Shown piece by piece: positions 1-8,200 of a DNA stretch of 64,000 nt. The notes under the pieces were generated by a model that worked only from the letters and a program-made list of their open reading frames with translations, made no database searches and was not told the origin of the DNA. Both the position numbers and the translations under genes were made by a program. Source of the DNA: VXNF01 sp964291305 (GTDB lineage Bacteria; Actinomycetota; Acidimicrobiia; Acidimicrobiales; CATQHL01); the NCBI GenBank assembly GCA_964291305.2, contig OZ219784.1, positions 1 to 64,000 on the forward strand. Reading direction: 5' to 3'. How positions within the stretch are numbered: the first letter of the stretch is position 1; each line of letters begins with the position of its first letter.

Positions 1-1
1 C

Positions 2-376
2 ATCTTGCTGTCACCCCAGGGCTACGTCAGCGAGTGCACCGGCGAGAATCTGTTCGTCGTGAGCGACGGGCGGATCATCACCCCGCCGACCAGCGCCGGC
101 GCCTTAGGGGGCATTACCCAGGACGCCATTGTGACGATCGCTAGAGACCTGGAGATTCCCTATGAGACGGGGAACCTGCTGCGCAGCGACCTTTACACCG
201 CCGATGAGGCGTTCCTGAGCGGCACGGCGGCCGAGGTTGTGCCGATCCGGTCGGTGGACGACCGGGAGATCGGCGATCCCGGTCCTATCACCCGCCAGAT
301 TCAGGAGGTCTTCTACGAGGCTGTGGCAGGCCGGGTGGATCGCTACAAAGAGTGGAACGAGTATGTCAACGAGTAG
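2..376 (+). CDS. ilvE: Branched-chain amino acid aminotransferase, C-terminal part
   Basis: This is the last 124 codons of a PLP fold-type IV aminotransferase whose start lies left of the window. IlvE performs the final transamination that makes valine, leucine and isoleucine in the cytoplasm. The visible part contains the family stretch GYVSECTGENLF, then the region with TPPTSAGALGGITQDAI, and near the end the phosphate-binding turn SGTAAEVVPI. Its last 14 bases overlap the start of the citramalate synthase gene, so the two are probably co-transcribed and both serve branched-chain amino acid synthesis. D-amino-acid aminotransferase or ADC lyase share the fold, but the motif set and the neighbour favour IlvE. 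Confidence 0.9.
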   Translation: MLLSPQGYVSECTGENLFVVSDGRIITPPTSAGALGGITQDAIVTIARDLEIPYETGNLLRSDLYTADEAFLSGTAAEVVPIRSVDDREIGDPGPITRQIQEVFYEAVAGRVDRYKEWNEYVNE

Positions 377-2033
377 CGGCGGGCGTACGCCGGCGCAGGT
401 GGAGATCTATGACACCACGCTGCGCGACGGCAGCCAGCTGGAAGGTATCTCCCTGACCGTCGAGGACAAGCTGCGCATCGCCCGGGAGTTGGATCGCCTG
501 GGTGTGCACTACATCGAGGGGGGCTGGCCGGGCGCCAACCCCAAGGACGACGAGTTCTTTGCCCGCGCCGCCGAGGATTTGCGCCTGGACGTGGCCCGCC
601 TGGCGGTCTTCGGTTCCACCCGTCGAGTAAACGGCAACTGCGACAGCGACGCCGTGCTGGCGAACCTGCTGCGAGCCGGCACCGAGACGGTCTGCATCGT
701 CGGCAAATGCTGGGATTATCACGTCAGCGAGGCGCTGCGAACCAGCCTGGCCGAGGGCATAGCCATGGCGGCAGAGTCGGTGGCGTACCTGGTGGCAGCG
801 GGCCGGCGGGTCTTCTTCGACGCCGAGCACGCCTTCGACGGCTATAAAGGCAACCCCGACTACACCCTGGCGGTGCTGGCGGCGGTAGCCGAGGCGGGAG
901 CAGAACGCCTGGTTTTGTGTGACACCAACGGGGGCTCGCTACCGCACGAGGTGTACGCCATCGTGGCCGAGATCAGCGGCGCGCTGGGAGCCAAAGTGGG
1001 CGTGCACTTGCACAACGACACCGGCTGCGGAGTGGCCAACGCCCTCGCCGGGGTACGAGCCGGAGCCGTCCAAGTGCAAGGCACCATGAACGGCTACGGC
1101 GAGCGCACCGGCAACTGTGACCTGGTGCCGATCATTGCGAACCTCAGCCTGAAGATGGGCGTGGAGACCGTGGCACCGGAGCGCCTCGAGTTGTTGACCT
1201 CGGTTTCGCGGCGGGTGGCTGAGATGGTCAACTGGGTGCCCGACCCTCAGCAGCCGTATGTGGGCGCCTCGGCATTCGCCCACAAGGCCGGGCTGCACGC
1301 CAGCGCCCTGGCGCGGCGAGCCGACGCCTACGAGCACATTAGCCCGCTGGCAGTGGGCAACGGCACCCGCTTCGTGGTCTCGGAGATGGCTGGTCGCTCT
1401 TCGATAGAGCTGAAAGCCCAGGAGCTGGGCATCGGGCTGGATGACGCCACCGTGGCCCAACTTATCGAGACCCTGAAGCGCCTGGAGTACGAGGGCTACC
1501 AGTTTGAGGTAGCCGACGCTTCCCTGGAGTTGTGGATGCGGGCGGCGACCGGCTGGGATCAACCGTATTTTGCCATTGAGTCGTTCCGGGTGGAAGTGGC
1601 CCGCCACATGGCGACTGCGAGGACGCCGGGGGAGCCCTTGGGCGACAATGCGGCAGCCCCAGCGCTGGAGGACGCTGCTTACTTCCAGTGCGAGGCCACT
1701 GTAAAGCTGTGGGTGGGTAATCAGCGTCGTATCACCGTCGGCGAGGGCAACGGGCCGGTGAACGCCCTGCACAACGCCCTGCGGGCAGCGACCGGCGACT
1801 ACTACCCTCAGATCGACCGCATCACCCTCACCGACTACAAGGTGCGGGTGTTGGACACCACCAACGGCACTGAGGCAGTAACCAGGGTGCTGATCGACTC
1901 CACCGACGGGTCTCGCACCTGGACCACCATCGGAGTGTCGGAGAACATCGTGGAAGCCTCTTGGGAGGCTCTGTGCGACTCCATCGTCTGGGGCCTACTC
2001 CACAGCGGCGCCCAAGCGCCCAGCCGGGCCTAA
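363..2033 (+). CDS. cimA: (R)-citramalate synthase (alpha-isopropylmalate synthase family)
   Basis: A 556-residue enzyme predicted to condense pyruvate with acetyl-CoA to (R)-citramalate, the threonine-independent entry to isoleucine. The HMGL-like TIM barrel opens with YDTTLRDGSQLEG near residue 16. The metal-binding HLHND lies near residue 217 and is followed by a QGTMNGYGERTGNCDL segment. A LeuA-type allosteric dimer domain makes up the last ~120 residues. The phrase IEGGWPGANPKDDEFF is typical of the CimA/LeuA-like group rather than classical LeuA. I chose the ATG overlapping the ilvE stop by 14 bp, because the reading frame upstream of it runs through ilvE. LeuA or homocitrate synthase are the alternatives. 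Because the window also encodes a full threonine branch, isoleucine could be made by two routes. Confidence 0.88.
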   Translation: MSTSSGGRTPAQVEIYDTTLRDGSQLEGISLTVEDKLRIARELDRLGVHYIEGGWPGANPKDDEFFARAAEDLRLDVARLAVFGSTRRVNGNCDSDAVLANLLRAGTETVCIVGKCWDYHVSEALRTSLAEGIAMAAESVAYLVAAGRRVFFDAEHAFDGYKGNPDYTLAVLAAVAEAGAERLVLCDTNGGSLPHEVYAIVAEISGALGAKVGVHLHNDTGCGVANALAGVRAGAVQVQGTMNGYGERTGNCDLVPIIANLSLKMGVETVAPERLELLTSVSRRVAEMVNWVPDPQQPYVGASAFAHKAGLHASALARRADAYEHISPLAVGNGTRFVVSEMAGRSSIELKAQELGIGLDDATVAQLIETLKRLEYEGYQFEVADASLELWMRAATGWDQPYFAIESFRVEVARHMATARTPGEPLGDNAAAPALEDAAYFQCEATVKLWVGNQRRITVGEGNGPVNALHNALRAATGDYYPQIDRITLTDYKVRVLDTTNGTEAVTRVLIDSTDGSRTWTTIGVSENIVEASWEALCDSIVWGLLHSGAQAPSRA

Positions 2034-2107
2034 GCGTCTAGCGGCGTCGAGGCGGCTCAGCCCCTGCGGCCCGCCAAGTACACACGACTCGCAAGTACAT
2101 TCTCCGC

Positions 2108-2575
2108 ATGGCTCAGCCTCGCTACGTGCCACACCCGGCCGGTGCCACCTCCCGCCACTACAGCTCTCCGCCTCAGCGCGGCGGCTGGCGTGCCGGGCGT
2201 CCCGGCGAACTAGCCGACGGCCCGCAACCAGCCGGGGAGGGTTTCGGCTATCAGGGGCCCGATCAGGGCTACGCCCTACGCCTGGCCCAAGCCTTTAGGC
2301 CTCGACTGGCGCTGCACCCCGGCGAGAAGCCCGGTGACGTTATTTCCGGCTGCGTGATGGTGGCGCTGAAACGGGCCTCGCTGTTCGGTCGGGCACCGGT
2401 GGCCGCAGACCTGCAGCTGGCCTTCGACCACTGGGGCTACCTGGACGCCAACGCCCCCATCGAAAAGGTGGCCTCGCGGCGGGCGTTGTTCGCCGGTGCC
2501 GGGGGCCACGACGGCTACCCCATCCGTTGTCGCATCGCCGACGAGGTGACGCCCGAGGCACTCGGGGCGCCGTGA
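2108..2575 (+). CDS. Conserved-looking protein of unknown function upstream of gltX
   Basis: I do not recognise this 155-residue protein. The first ~55 residues are rich in Pro, Gly and Arg and look disordered. The rest, from about LRLAQAFRPRLALHPGEKPGDVISGCVMVALKRASLFGRAP, looks like a compact alpha/beta domain. It has no signal peptide, membrane segment or metal cluster. Its stop codon overlaps the GTG start of gltX (GTGA), which suggests translational coupling with glutamyl-tRNA synthetase. The ATG at 2108 follows a 74-bp gap after cimA. Reading is supported by the overlap and by high GC at third positions. A role linked to gltX is only inferred from position. Confidence 0.6.
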   Translation: MAQPRYVPHPAGATSRHYSSPPQRGGWRAGRPGELADGPQPAGEGFGYQGPDQGYALRLAQAFRPRLALHPGEKPGDVISGCVMVALKRASLFGRAPVAADLQLAFDHWGYLDANAPIEKVASRRALFAGAGGHDGYPIRCRIADEVTPEALGAP

Positions 2576-3936
2576 CCGCAACCAGAGTGCGGTTCGCCCC
2601 ATCGCCGACTGGGTTCTTACACGTCGGCTCGGCCCGCACGGCTCTGTTCAACTGGATCCACGCCCGCTCGGTGGGCGGGAAGATGCTGCTGCGCATCGAG
2701 GACACCGACGAGGCTCGCAACCGCCCCGAGTTGGTGGATCTCATCTACGACCTGCTGGCGTGGCTGGGCATCGACTGGGATGAGCCGCCGGTGTTGCAGT
2801 CCCAGCAGCGGGAGCGCCACCGAGAGGCGGTGGAGTCGCTGCTGGCCTCTGGCGCCGCCTACCTGTGCGACACCGACAACCGGCCGGTGACCGGCTCGGC
2901 GCTGCGGGAAGGCCTGGCGGTTCGCTTCGCCATGCCGGCGGGGCGCACCGTGAGGTTCGACGACGTGGTTTGGGGCGAGGTGAGCTTCGCCAGCGACGAC
3001 CTTGAGGACTTCGTGATATGGCGCTCTGACGGCACGGCCACCTTCCTGCTGGCAAACGCGGTAGACGACGTGGACATGGGAGTCACCGAGGCCATCCGGG
3101 GCGAGGACCTGCTGCCGGGGGTGCCTAAGGTGATTTTGCTGCTGGAGGCACTAGGTCTGGCGGCGCCAAGGTACGCCCACTTGCCGCTGCTGGTGAACGC
3201 CGCCCGCAAGAAGCTGTCTAAACGTCGCGACGACGTGTCGCTCGGCGACTATCGGGCGCGGGGCTATCTCCCCGAGGCCATGGCCAACTACCTGGCGCTG
3301 CTGGGTTGGGGGCCCAGCGACGACAAAGAGATCCGTCCTATGAGCGAAATAGTGCAAGAGTTCCGCCTCGTCGATGTGAACCGGGCGCCGGCGTTCTTTG
3401 ACGCCAAGAAGTTGGAGCACTTCAACGGCAGCTACATTAGGGCGCTCAGCCCCGAGGAGTATCTAGCGCGTTCGGAGCCGTGGCTAGGTGAGGCCGCAGC
3501 GTGGCCAGCGGAGCAGACCAGGCCAGACGTACTAGCGGCGCTAGCCCCAACAGTGCAGCAGAAAGTGCGGACTCTCAGCGACATCGGCCGCTACGTGGAC
3601 TGGCTGTTCTTAGCCGAGCCGCCCAGCGACGCAGAGTCGTGGCAGAAAGCGATGGCGACGCCGCAGGCCTTAGCGCTGCTGGAAGACGCCATTGCCACTT
3701 TCGCCAACGTGGACTGGGGTGCCGAGGCGGCCCACGCTGCCGCGCTAGCCATAGCCGAACGCCACGGGCTGCGGTTGGGCAAGGCGCAGGCTCCCATCCG
3801 CGTGGCGCTCACCGGACGCACGGTAGGCCCGCCGCTTTTTGAGTCCATGGTGCTCTTAGACCGCGCCGAGGCTCTGCGCCGCCTGCAAGCCGCCCGTGCC
3901 CGCCTCATAGCCGAGAAGGCTGCCGAGAACGCTTAG
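2572..3936 (+). CDS. gltX: Glutamyl-tRNA synthetase
   Basis: A 454-residue class I aminoacyl-tRNA synthetase that charges tRNA-Glu, and in organisms with GatCAB possibly tRNA-Gln. The opening VRFAPSPTGFLHVGSARTAL carries the HIGH-type signature (HVGS at residue 17), and KKLSKR near residue 215 is the KMSKS equivalent. The helical anticodon-binding domain fills the C-terminal third. Start chosen as the GTG that overlaps the previous stop by 4 bp, because the family begins immediately before VRFAPSPTG. The gene is followed within 55 bp by tRNA-Gln(CTG), and tRNA-Glu(CTC) lies 2 kb further on. Confidence 0.95.
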   Translation: MTATRVRFAPSPTGFLHVGSARTALFNWIHARSVGGKMLLRIEDTDEARNRPELVDLIYDLLAWLGIDWDEPPVLQSQQRERHREAVESLLASGAAYLCDTDNRPVTGSALREGLAVRFAMPAGRTVRFDDVVWGEVSFASDDLEDFVIWRSDGTATFLLANAVDDVDMGVTEAIRGEDLLPGVPKVILLLEALGLAAPRYAHLPLLVNAARKKLSKRRDDVSLGDYRARGYLPEAMANYLALLGWGPSDDKEIRPMSEIVQEFRLVDVNRAPAFFDAKKLEHFNGSYIRALSPEEYLARSEPWLGEAAAWPAEQTRPDVLAALAPTVQQKVRTLSDIGRYVDWLFLAEPPSDAESWQKAMATPQALALLEDAIATFANVDWGAEAAHAAALAIAERHGLRLGKAQAPIRVALTGRTVGPPLFESMVLLDRAEALRRLQAARARLIAEKAAENA

Positions 3937-3947
3937 TAGCTAAGACT

Positions 3948-3978
3948 TTGGCGGCCGGCGGACGGAAGGCTGTAGCAT
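3948..3978 (+). promoter_or_regulatory. Candidate sigma-70-type promoter for tRNA-Gln
   Basis: TTGGCG (3948-3953) and TAGCAT (3973-3978) are separated by 19 bp and placed 12 bp before the mature tRNA-Gln 5' end. The match to the -35 and -10 consensus is partial and the spacing is long, so this is a weak positional call. Confidence 0.3.
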
Positions 3979-3990
3979 GAGCCCACCCTT

Positions 3991-4062
3991 TCGGGGGTGG
4001 TGTAATTGGCAACACAGCGGGTTCTGGTCCCGTCGTTGGGGGTTCGAGTCCTCCCCCCCGAG
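3991..4062 (+). tRNA. tRNA-Gln (anticodon CTG)
   Basis: A full cloverleaf of 72 nt. The acceptor TCGGGGG pairs with CCCCCGA and the D-arm is closed by GTGT/ACAC. The anticodon stem GCGGG/CCCGT frames the loop TTCTGGT, with CTG at positions 34-36. The T-arm carries TTCGAGT. The 3' CCA is not encoded (GCA follows). It lies just downstream of gltX. Confidence 0.95.
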
Positions 4063-4087
4063 CATCATTGATCGCCCCATTGGGCGC

Positions 4088-5833
4088 CTAGACCTGGGAG
4101 TCTGTCCCTTCTGCGGGTTCCTCGGTAACCCCTTCCAAGGAGCAGTCCACATCGGCGTCGGGCACCGTCAGATCTAAGAGGTAATCGTCTACGAGCTGGG
4201 TCACGCAGTCGCTGAACCCGTAGCTGCCGTGGTGGTGGCCGTCGTAGCTGATTAGCACGCCCGAGCGGAGTTGCTCAGCCACCGCTGTGGCCCATTCGTA
4301 TGGCGAGGCGTTGTCGCTGCGGTTGCCTAACACCAGAATCGGTGGTGCCTTCGGGGCGCTGATCGGGCCGACGGGCAGAGAGCCGCTAGCCACAGGCCAG
4401 TACTCACACGGCAAAGCCGAGACGACCGCGGACCGCCCCAGTAGGCCTGCTGCCTCCTCCAACTCATCGGCCAGGGCAGCTAGTTCGGCCCTGGTCACGG
4501 CGCCGCTGTCGGTGCAGTTGATGCTGACAAAGGCGCCGAGGTCGGCCAAAACGGTGTAAAGCTCGCCCAACCGGGCGAGGCTGGTTCCGTCGCCGGCAAT
4601 GGCCTCGGCCAGAAACTCGAAGAACACCGGCCAGAATTCCGAACTGTAAGTGGCAACCACCGCAGCCAAAATGGTGCGGGCGGGCCCCAGCACCAACTCG
4701 CCGGCTTGGTCGGTGAGCGGGTTCTCATTGACCTGCTCTAAAAACTCGAAGTACGTCTCGGCGGGATCGTCGGCGACGGCACAAGAGGAGTCGCTGGCGC
4801 ACCAGGCGAATATGGCCTCGACCGACCGGTTAAAGCCGGTCGCCTGCGCCAAGGCCTGCTCTAAGGGCGCAAGCGCCGGATCGGTGACGCTGTCGATGAC
4901 GGCCGCCCGAAGGTGCTCACCGTATTGCTCGGCGTAGAGCAGGCCCAGCGTCGTGCCGTAGCTGAAGCCGATGTAACTGATCTCTTCGGCGCCCAGCGCC
5001 CGGCGGATGGCGTCCATGTCCGCAACGGTGTCGCTGGTGCCGACGTGGCCGACTAGGTCGCCGAGATTGGCGGAACACGCCTCGGCGACGGCGCGGGCGG
5101 CGCGGTCTAGTTCCGCCTGCTCGCTGGGGGAGTCCGCCAGCGGGTCCACCAGGTGCAGTTGGATTGCCTCTTGTTCGCAGTTCGAAGGCACGCTGTCGCC
5201 GACCGCTCGGGGGTCCCAGCCGATGATGTCGAACCGCTCCAACAAGTCGGCGGACAGGTCGGCACCGTAGTCCAGGAATCCCTGCATGCCGCCGCCGGGC
5301 CCTCCGGGGTTGGCGAACAGGTAGCCGACGCGGCGGGAGGGGTCGCCAGCGGGAACCATACCCACAGCCAACTCCACCTTAGGGCCGTCGGGGTCGCCGT
5401 GGTCGGCGGGTACCGTCAACCTGGCGCAGAGGTACTCCTTCCCACAGTCGCTGAACTCCAGCGAGCCGCGAACCTCGTCGGCTCCCCCGGCAGACTCGTC
5501 GGCTCCCCCGGCAGAACTGTCTGGGTCATTACCTGGGTCCTCGGCTGGTTCTGGCTGTTGGCTCTCACTAGCTGCGGGCGCGTTAGCTGCAAGCGGTTCG
5601 GGGCCGTCGGCAGAGGCCGCGGAGTCTTCGCCGTTGGCACCGACCTCGGAGTTATCTGCCCCGTTGTCGGCTGGGAGCGGGCTCGGTTCGCTTGAGCCGC
5701 CGGCGGCTGGGGATTCCCCGGAGCTGTTACTGGCGTTCTCGTCGCCACAGGCGGTAGCCGCCAGCGCCAGCACCAAGAGCACAGCCAGTAATCTTTTCGT
5801 CACCAGAACTCTTTTCGTCACTTTTACAGTCAC
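4088..5833 (-). CDS. Secreted lipoprotein, alpha/beta-hydrolase of the TAP (tripeptidyl aminopeptidase) family
   Basis: A 581-residue exported serine hydrolase, likely a peptidase or esterase anchored on the outer face of the membrane. A hydrophobic signal ends in a lipobox, with Cys29 in LAATAC. Residues ~30-120 are a low-complexity Ser/Ala/Glu/Pro linker that includes an 18-bp tandem duplication (around 5480-5515). The hydrolase core contains FANPGGPGG (oxyanion region), a nucleophile elbow GFSYG with Ser291, and a C-terminal TAP-type segment with GNRSDNASP and DGHHHGSYG that supply the acid and histidine. A run of Val/Leu/Thr start options sits at the N-terminus; the ATG at 5833 is used. 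Substrate is unknown. Confidence 0.85.
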   Translation of the reverse strand: MTVKVTKRVLVTKRLLAVLLVLALAATACGDENASNSSGESPAAGGSSEPSPLPADNGADNSEVGANGEDSAASADGPEPLAANAPAASESQQPEPAEDPGNDPDSSAGGADESAGGADEVRGSLEFSDCGKEYLCARLTVPADHGDPDGPKVELAVGMVPAGDPSRRVGYLFANPGGPGGGMQGFLDYGADLSADLLERFDIIGWDPRAVGDSVPSNCEQEAIQLHLVDPLADSPSEQAELDRAARAVAEACSANLGDLVGHVGTSDTVADMDAIRRALGAEEISYIGFSYGTTLGLLYAEQYGEHLRAAVIDSVTDPALAPLEQALAQATGFNRSVEAIFAWCASDSSCAVADDPAETYFEFLEQVNENPLTDQAGELVLGPARTILAAVVATYSSEFWPVFFEFLAEAIAGDGTSLARLGELYTVLADLGAFVSINCTDSGAVTRAELAALADELEEAAGLLGRSAVVSALPCEYWPVASGSLPVGPISAPKAPPILVLGNRSDNASPYEWATAVAEQLRSGVLISYDGHHHGSYGFSDCVTQLVDDYLLDLTVPDADVDCSLEGVTEEPAEGTDSQV

Positions 5834-5887
5834 GACTCTTCAACAACTCTTCCGGTCATTCTGAGCGTTCGGTAGCCACAAGCCCAC

Positions 5888-5925
5888 GCTAGCGGCGTGG
5901 CCGCTGGGCGGAGGTGGCCGCTAGC
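5888..5925. repeat. Inverted repeat between TAP hydrolase and tRNA-Glu
   Basis: GCTAGCGGC (5888-5896) and its reverse complement GCCGCTAGC (5917-5925) could form a 9-bp stem with a 20-nt loop. There is no T-tract, so it is not a clear terminator. It may be an operator or a chance palindrome in GC-rich DNA. Confidence 0.3.
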
Positions 5926-5939
5926 CTGTGAGGCGTTCT

Positions 5940-6012
5940 GCCCCGTTCGTCTAGAGGCCTAGGACGCCAGATTCTCAATCTGGTAGCACGGGTTCGAATC
6001 CCGTACGGGGTG
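5940..6012 (+). tRNA. tRNA-Glu (anticodon CTC)
   Basis: A 73-nt cloverleaf. The acceptor GCCCCGT pairs with ACGGGGT (one G-T). The anticodon arm CCAGA/TCTGG frames TTCTCAA with CTC at 34-36. The T-arm contains GGTTCGAATCC. CCA is not encoded. Confidence 0.95.
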
Positions 6013-6041
6013 CTCGGCCGACGATAGCTGTGAGGCGACGC

Positions 6042-6215
6042 ATGTCTACCTACATCGTGGATGGGCCCTGCCCCAAGCTCGGCTGTTATGAGTTGGTGAA
6101 ATACGGCATCGACCACGTCGACGGGGTGCGGGTGCTGGCGGGGACTTGCACCGTCTGCGGCTCATACCGGGCCTACGACGGGGCCAAGAACATCACCGTC
6201 GTCGCCGAGGAATAA
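6042..6215 (+). CDS. Small Cys-rich protein, possible zinc ribbon
   Basis: A 57-residue protein of unknown function. It carries CPKLGC near the N-terminus and CTVCG near residue 40, a spacing suggestive of a small four-Cys zinc knuckle. It sits 29 bp after tRNA-Glu and ends 1 bp before the 15-bp tandem repeat. The ATG followed by STYIVDGP is preferred over upstream alternatives, which would add only Arg residues. It is too short to assign a role. The lack of low-complexity sequence and the regular amino-acid composition argue that it is real. Confidence 0.5.
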   Translation: MSTYIVDGPCPKLGCYELVKYGIDHVDGVRVLAGTCTVCGSYRAYDGAKNITVVAEE

Positions 6216-6317
6216 CCGTATTAGTAGCCGTCGTATTAGTAGCCGTCGTATTAGTAGCCGTCGTATTAGTAGCCGTCGTATTAGTAGCCGTCGTATTAGT
6301 AGCCGTCGTATTAGTAG
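6216..6317. repeat. 15-bp tandem repeat array, six full units plus partial ends
   Basis: The unit TTAGTAGCCGTCGTA starts at 6221, 6236, 6251, 6266, 6281 and 6296 without a single mismatch. A 5-bp partial copy precedes the array and a 7-bp partial copy follows it. It lies between the convergent small gene and tRNA-Pro, just beyond the 3' end of the tRNA. Being a multiple of 3 and perfect, it looks recently expanded and is probably length-variable between strains. Confidence 0.95.
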
Positions 6318-6323
6318 AAAGCG

Positions 6324-6398
6324 TCGGGCTGGCCGGATTTGAACCGGCGACCCCCTGCTCCCAAAGCAGGTGCGCTGACCAAGCTGCGCCACAGCCCG
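6324..6398 (-). tRNA. tRNA-Pro (anticodon TGG)
   Basis: A 75-nt cloverleaf on the minus strand. The acceptor CGGGCTG pairs with CAGCCCG. The anticodon arm CTGCT/AGCAG frames the loop TTTGGGA with TGG at 34-36. The T-arm carries GGTTCAAATCC. The 15-bp repeat array begins 7 bp beyond its 3' end. Confidence 0.95.
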
Positions 6399-6463
6399 CC
6401 GAGGATCGACCCACGAGCCTACCGAGCCGGGGCGTTTACTCCAGCGCGATCACTCCAGAACTA

Positions 6464-6943
6464 TTACTCCAGGGCTTCGTCTACTTTCTCCACGGCAGCG
6501 TCCTCGGAGATGTCAAGGGCGAAGCTCAACTCCGAGATGAGCACGCTGCGGGCCTTGGAGCACAGAGTCTTCTCGCCGGCCGACAACCCCTTAGCCCGAT
6601 CCCGCAAGGCTAGGTTCCGGACGATCTCGGCCACCTGATACACGTCGCCGGACTTCAGCTTCTCTTGGTGGTTCTTGAAGCGACGGCTCCAGTTGGCCGG
6701 CTCGTGCACATCGCGCTTGCGCAGCACCTCGAAGAGGTCCTCCACCTCGTCGGCGCTGATGGGCCAGCGCACGCCGACATCGTCGAGCTTGTCTGCCGGC
6801 ACCGCCACCGTCATGTCGCCGTGGGCCATGCGCAAGACCAGATATTCGACCTCCTCACCGAAGGCGCTGCGCGTCTCCCGGCGCTCGATTACCGCAGCCC
6901 CGTGATGCGGATACACCACCCTGTCTCCAACGTCGTAACTCAT
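6464..6943 (-). CDS. carD: CarD-family RNA polymerase-binding transcription regulator
   Basis: A 159-residue CarD. In mycobacteria CarD binds the RNAP beta subunit and stabilises the open complex at rRNA and many other promoters. The N-terminal RNAP-interaction (Tudor-like) domain begins MSYDVGDRVVYPHHGAAVIE. The helical DNA-binding domain follows, with NWSRRF and the segment KSGDVYQVAEIVRNLALRDRAKGLSAGE. Start is set at the ATG preceded by a GGGAG ribosome site about 7 bp upstream; a longer frame upstream has no family similarity. The gene is monocistronic-looking, downstream of rpiB on the same strand. Confidence 0.93.
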   Translation of the reverse strand: MSYDVGDRVVYPHHGAAVIERRETRSAFGEEVEYLVLRMAHGDMTVAVPADKLDDVGVRWPISADEVEDLFEVLRKRDVHEPANWSRRFKNHQEKLKSGDVYQVAEIVRNLALRDRAKGLSAGEKTLCSKARSVLISELSFALDISEDAAVEKVDEALE

Positions 6944-7045
6944 CTGGCTCCCTGCATTTGATCGCCCTGCAAGTGTGGCACCTTTGAGGCCAAGTTGCTC
7001 AGCCGGCTGGCCGGCAGCCAGCGGACCTCGCAATCGCGGCCCGCG

Positions 7046-7477
7046 TCACATGGCGTCCAGCTTGGCGACCCGAGCCGCATGGCGGCCACCCTCGAAGTCG
7101 GCGTCGAGGAAGGCGGCCAGGGCGGCCAGGGCGGTGGACTCCTCCAGCAAGCGCTGACCGAAACAGATCACGTTGGCGTCGTTGTGCTGGCGGGCGAGGG
7201 TGGCCGAGGTGGTGTCGTGTACTACTGCTGCCCGGATGCCGGGGATCTTGTTCGCCGCCATGGCTATGCCAATACCGCTACCGCAGACACAGACGCCCAG
7301 GTCGGCCTCGCCTGCGGCCACGGATCGCCCCACCGCAGCGCCGTAGTCGGGATAGTCCACGCGGTCCTCGCTGTGGGTACCCAAGTCCAGAATTTCATGG
7401 CCCCGGTTCGCTAGATGCCGGGCCAGGCGCTCCTTTAGCCGGTATCCGGCGTGGTCGGACCCGGCGGCGATGAGCAC
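7046..7477 (-). CDS. rpiB: Ribose-5-phosphate isomerase B
   Basis: A RpiB/LacAB-family sugar-phosphate isomerase of 143 residues that interconverts ribose-5-phosphate and ribulose-5-phosphate in the pentose phosphate pathway. It starts with the family signature IAAGSDHAGY. The catalytic Cys lies in VCGSGIG (residue 65 from the chosen start), and a HD/R set follows (AVVHDTTSATLARQHNDANV). The GTG giving (M)LIAAGSDHAG matches the usual N-terminus. An upstream TTG at 7504 would add nine residues, and neither start has a strong ribosome site. It is the last gene of the prfA-side cluster. Confidence 0.9.
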   Translation of the reverse strand: MLIAAGSDHAGYRLKERLARHLANRGHEILDLGTHSEDRVDYPDYGAAVGRSVAAGEADLGVCVCGSGIGIAMAANKIPGIRAAVVHDTTSATLARQHNDANVICFGQRLLEESTALAALAAFLDADFEGGRHAARVAKLDAM

Positions 7478-7536
7478 AATGAGGATTCTACGGACCTCGG
7501 GCAAAGCCGCGGGAGGCCGGGCTTCTCAGAGGCTTC

Positions 7537-8178
7537 TCACAGGTTTAGCGAGCCGGAGCGGAGGATCCGTAACTCGTCGTCCTGCCAGGCTACGACTGTA
7601 GAGGCTTCGCCTGCGCACGGGCCGCCGTCTATGGCTGCGGCGATGGTGACCCGGGTACCGGAGCCAGAACCGGCCGCGGGAGCAAGGCTCCTCAGCACGT
7701 CGGCGGCTTGGGGCGGGGTGGGGTGAGCGTGACGGTTGGCGCTGGTGGTGGCCAAAGGGCCTACTTCGGACAGCAGGCAGCGCAGCCAGGGGTGATCGGG
7801 GCAGCGCACGCCCAGCGTCTCGGAGTCGCCGCCGAGGTGAAAACCGTCGACGGGCGGGCGGGGCAGCACCACCGTGAGAGGTCCCGGCCAGTGGCGGTCC
7901 ATCAACTCGGCGAGGGCCGGCGGTACCGAAGAGGCCAGAGACTCAGCGGTTGGAGGGTCGGCTACTAGCACAGCAATAACGCGGTTAGCAGGACGGCCCT
8001 TCAACGCAAACAGGTCCGCTAGTGCCTCGGGGGTAAGCGCAGCCAAGCCGTAGACCGTGTCGGTTGGGAGCAGTACCACTCCCCCAGCCCGCAGCGATTC
8101 CGCAGCCACCGCTAAGGCCCGCTGGGGCTCTTGGCGCAGATCTATCAACTGAGGCACTGTGCCCGGCAGCGGGTTCAT
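7537..8178 (-). CDS. tsaC: Threonylcarbamoyl-AMP synthase (Sua5/YrdC/YciO family)
   Basis: A 213-residue YrdC-domain protein predicted to make threonylcarbamoyl-AMP from Thr, bicarbonate and ATP for t6A37 modification of ANN-decoding tRNAs. Key segments are GGVVLLPTDTVYGLAAL, the KGRPANRVIAVLVA stretch with the conserved K/R cluster, and TTSANRHAHPTP. It is short, lacking the Sua5 C-terminal domain. It follows prmC on the same strand, with a gap of 22 bp, as in other actinobacteria, where hemK/prmC and sua5 are adjacent. Confidence 0.9.
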   Translation of the reverse strand: MNPLPGTVPQLIDLRQEPQRALAVAAESLRAGGVVLLPTDTVYGLAALTPEALADLFALKGRPANRVIAVLVADPPTAESLASSVPPALAELMDRHWPGPLTVVLPRPPVDGFHLGGDSETLGVRCPDHPWLRCLLSEVGPLATTSANRHAHPTPPQAADVLRSLAPAAGSGSGTRVTIAAAIDGGPCAGEASTVVAWQDDELRILRSGSLNL

Positions 8179-8200
8179 GGGAGAATCAAGGACGGAGAGT

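Noticed and set aside
2527..2571. Longer N-terminus for gltX
   Set aside because: The extra residues overlap the upstream gene and precede the invariant family start VRFAPSPTG.
3977..4177. 66-codon open frame over tRNA-Gln
   Set aside because: It reads straight through the tRNA cloverleaf and gives the typical tRNA-derived peptide; not a gene.
5888..5925. Rho-independent terminator between TAP hydrolase and tRNA-Glu
   Set aside because: Stem is short, loop is 20 nt and there is no T-run; kept only as an inverted repeat.
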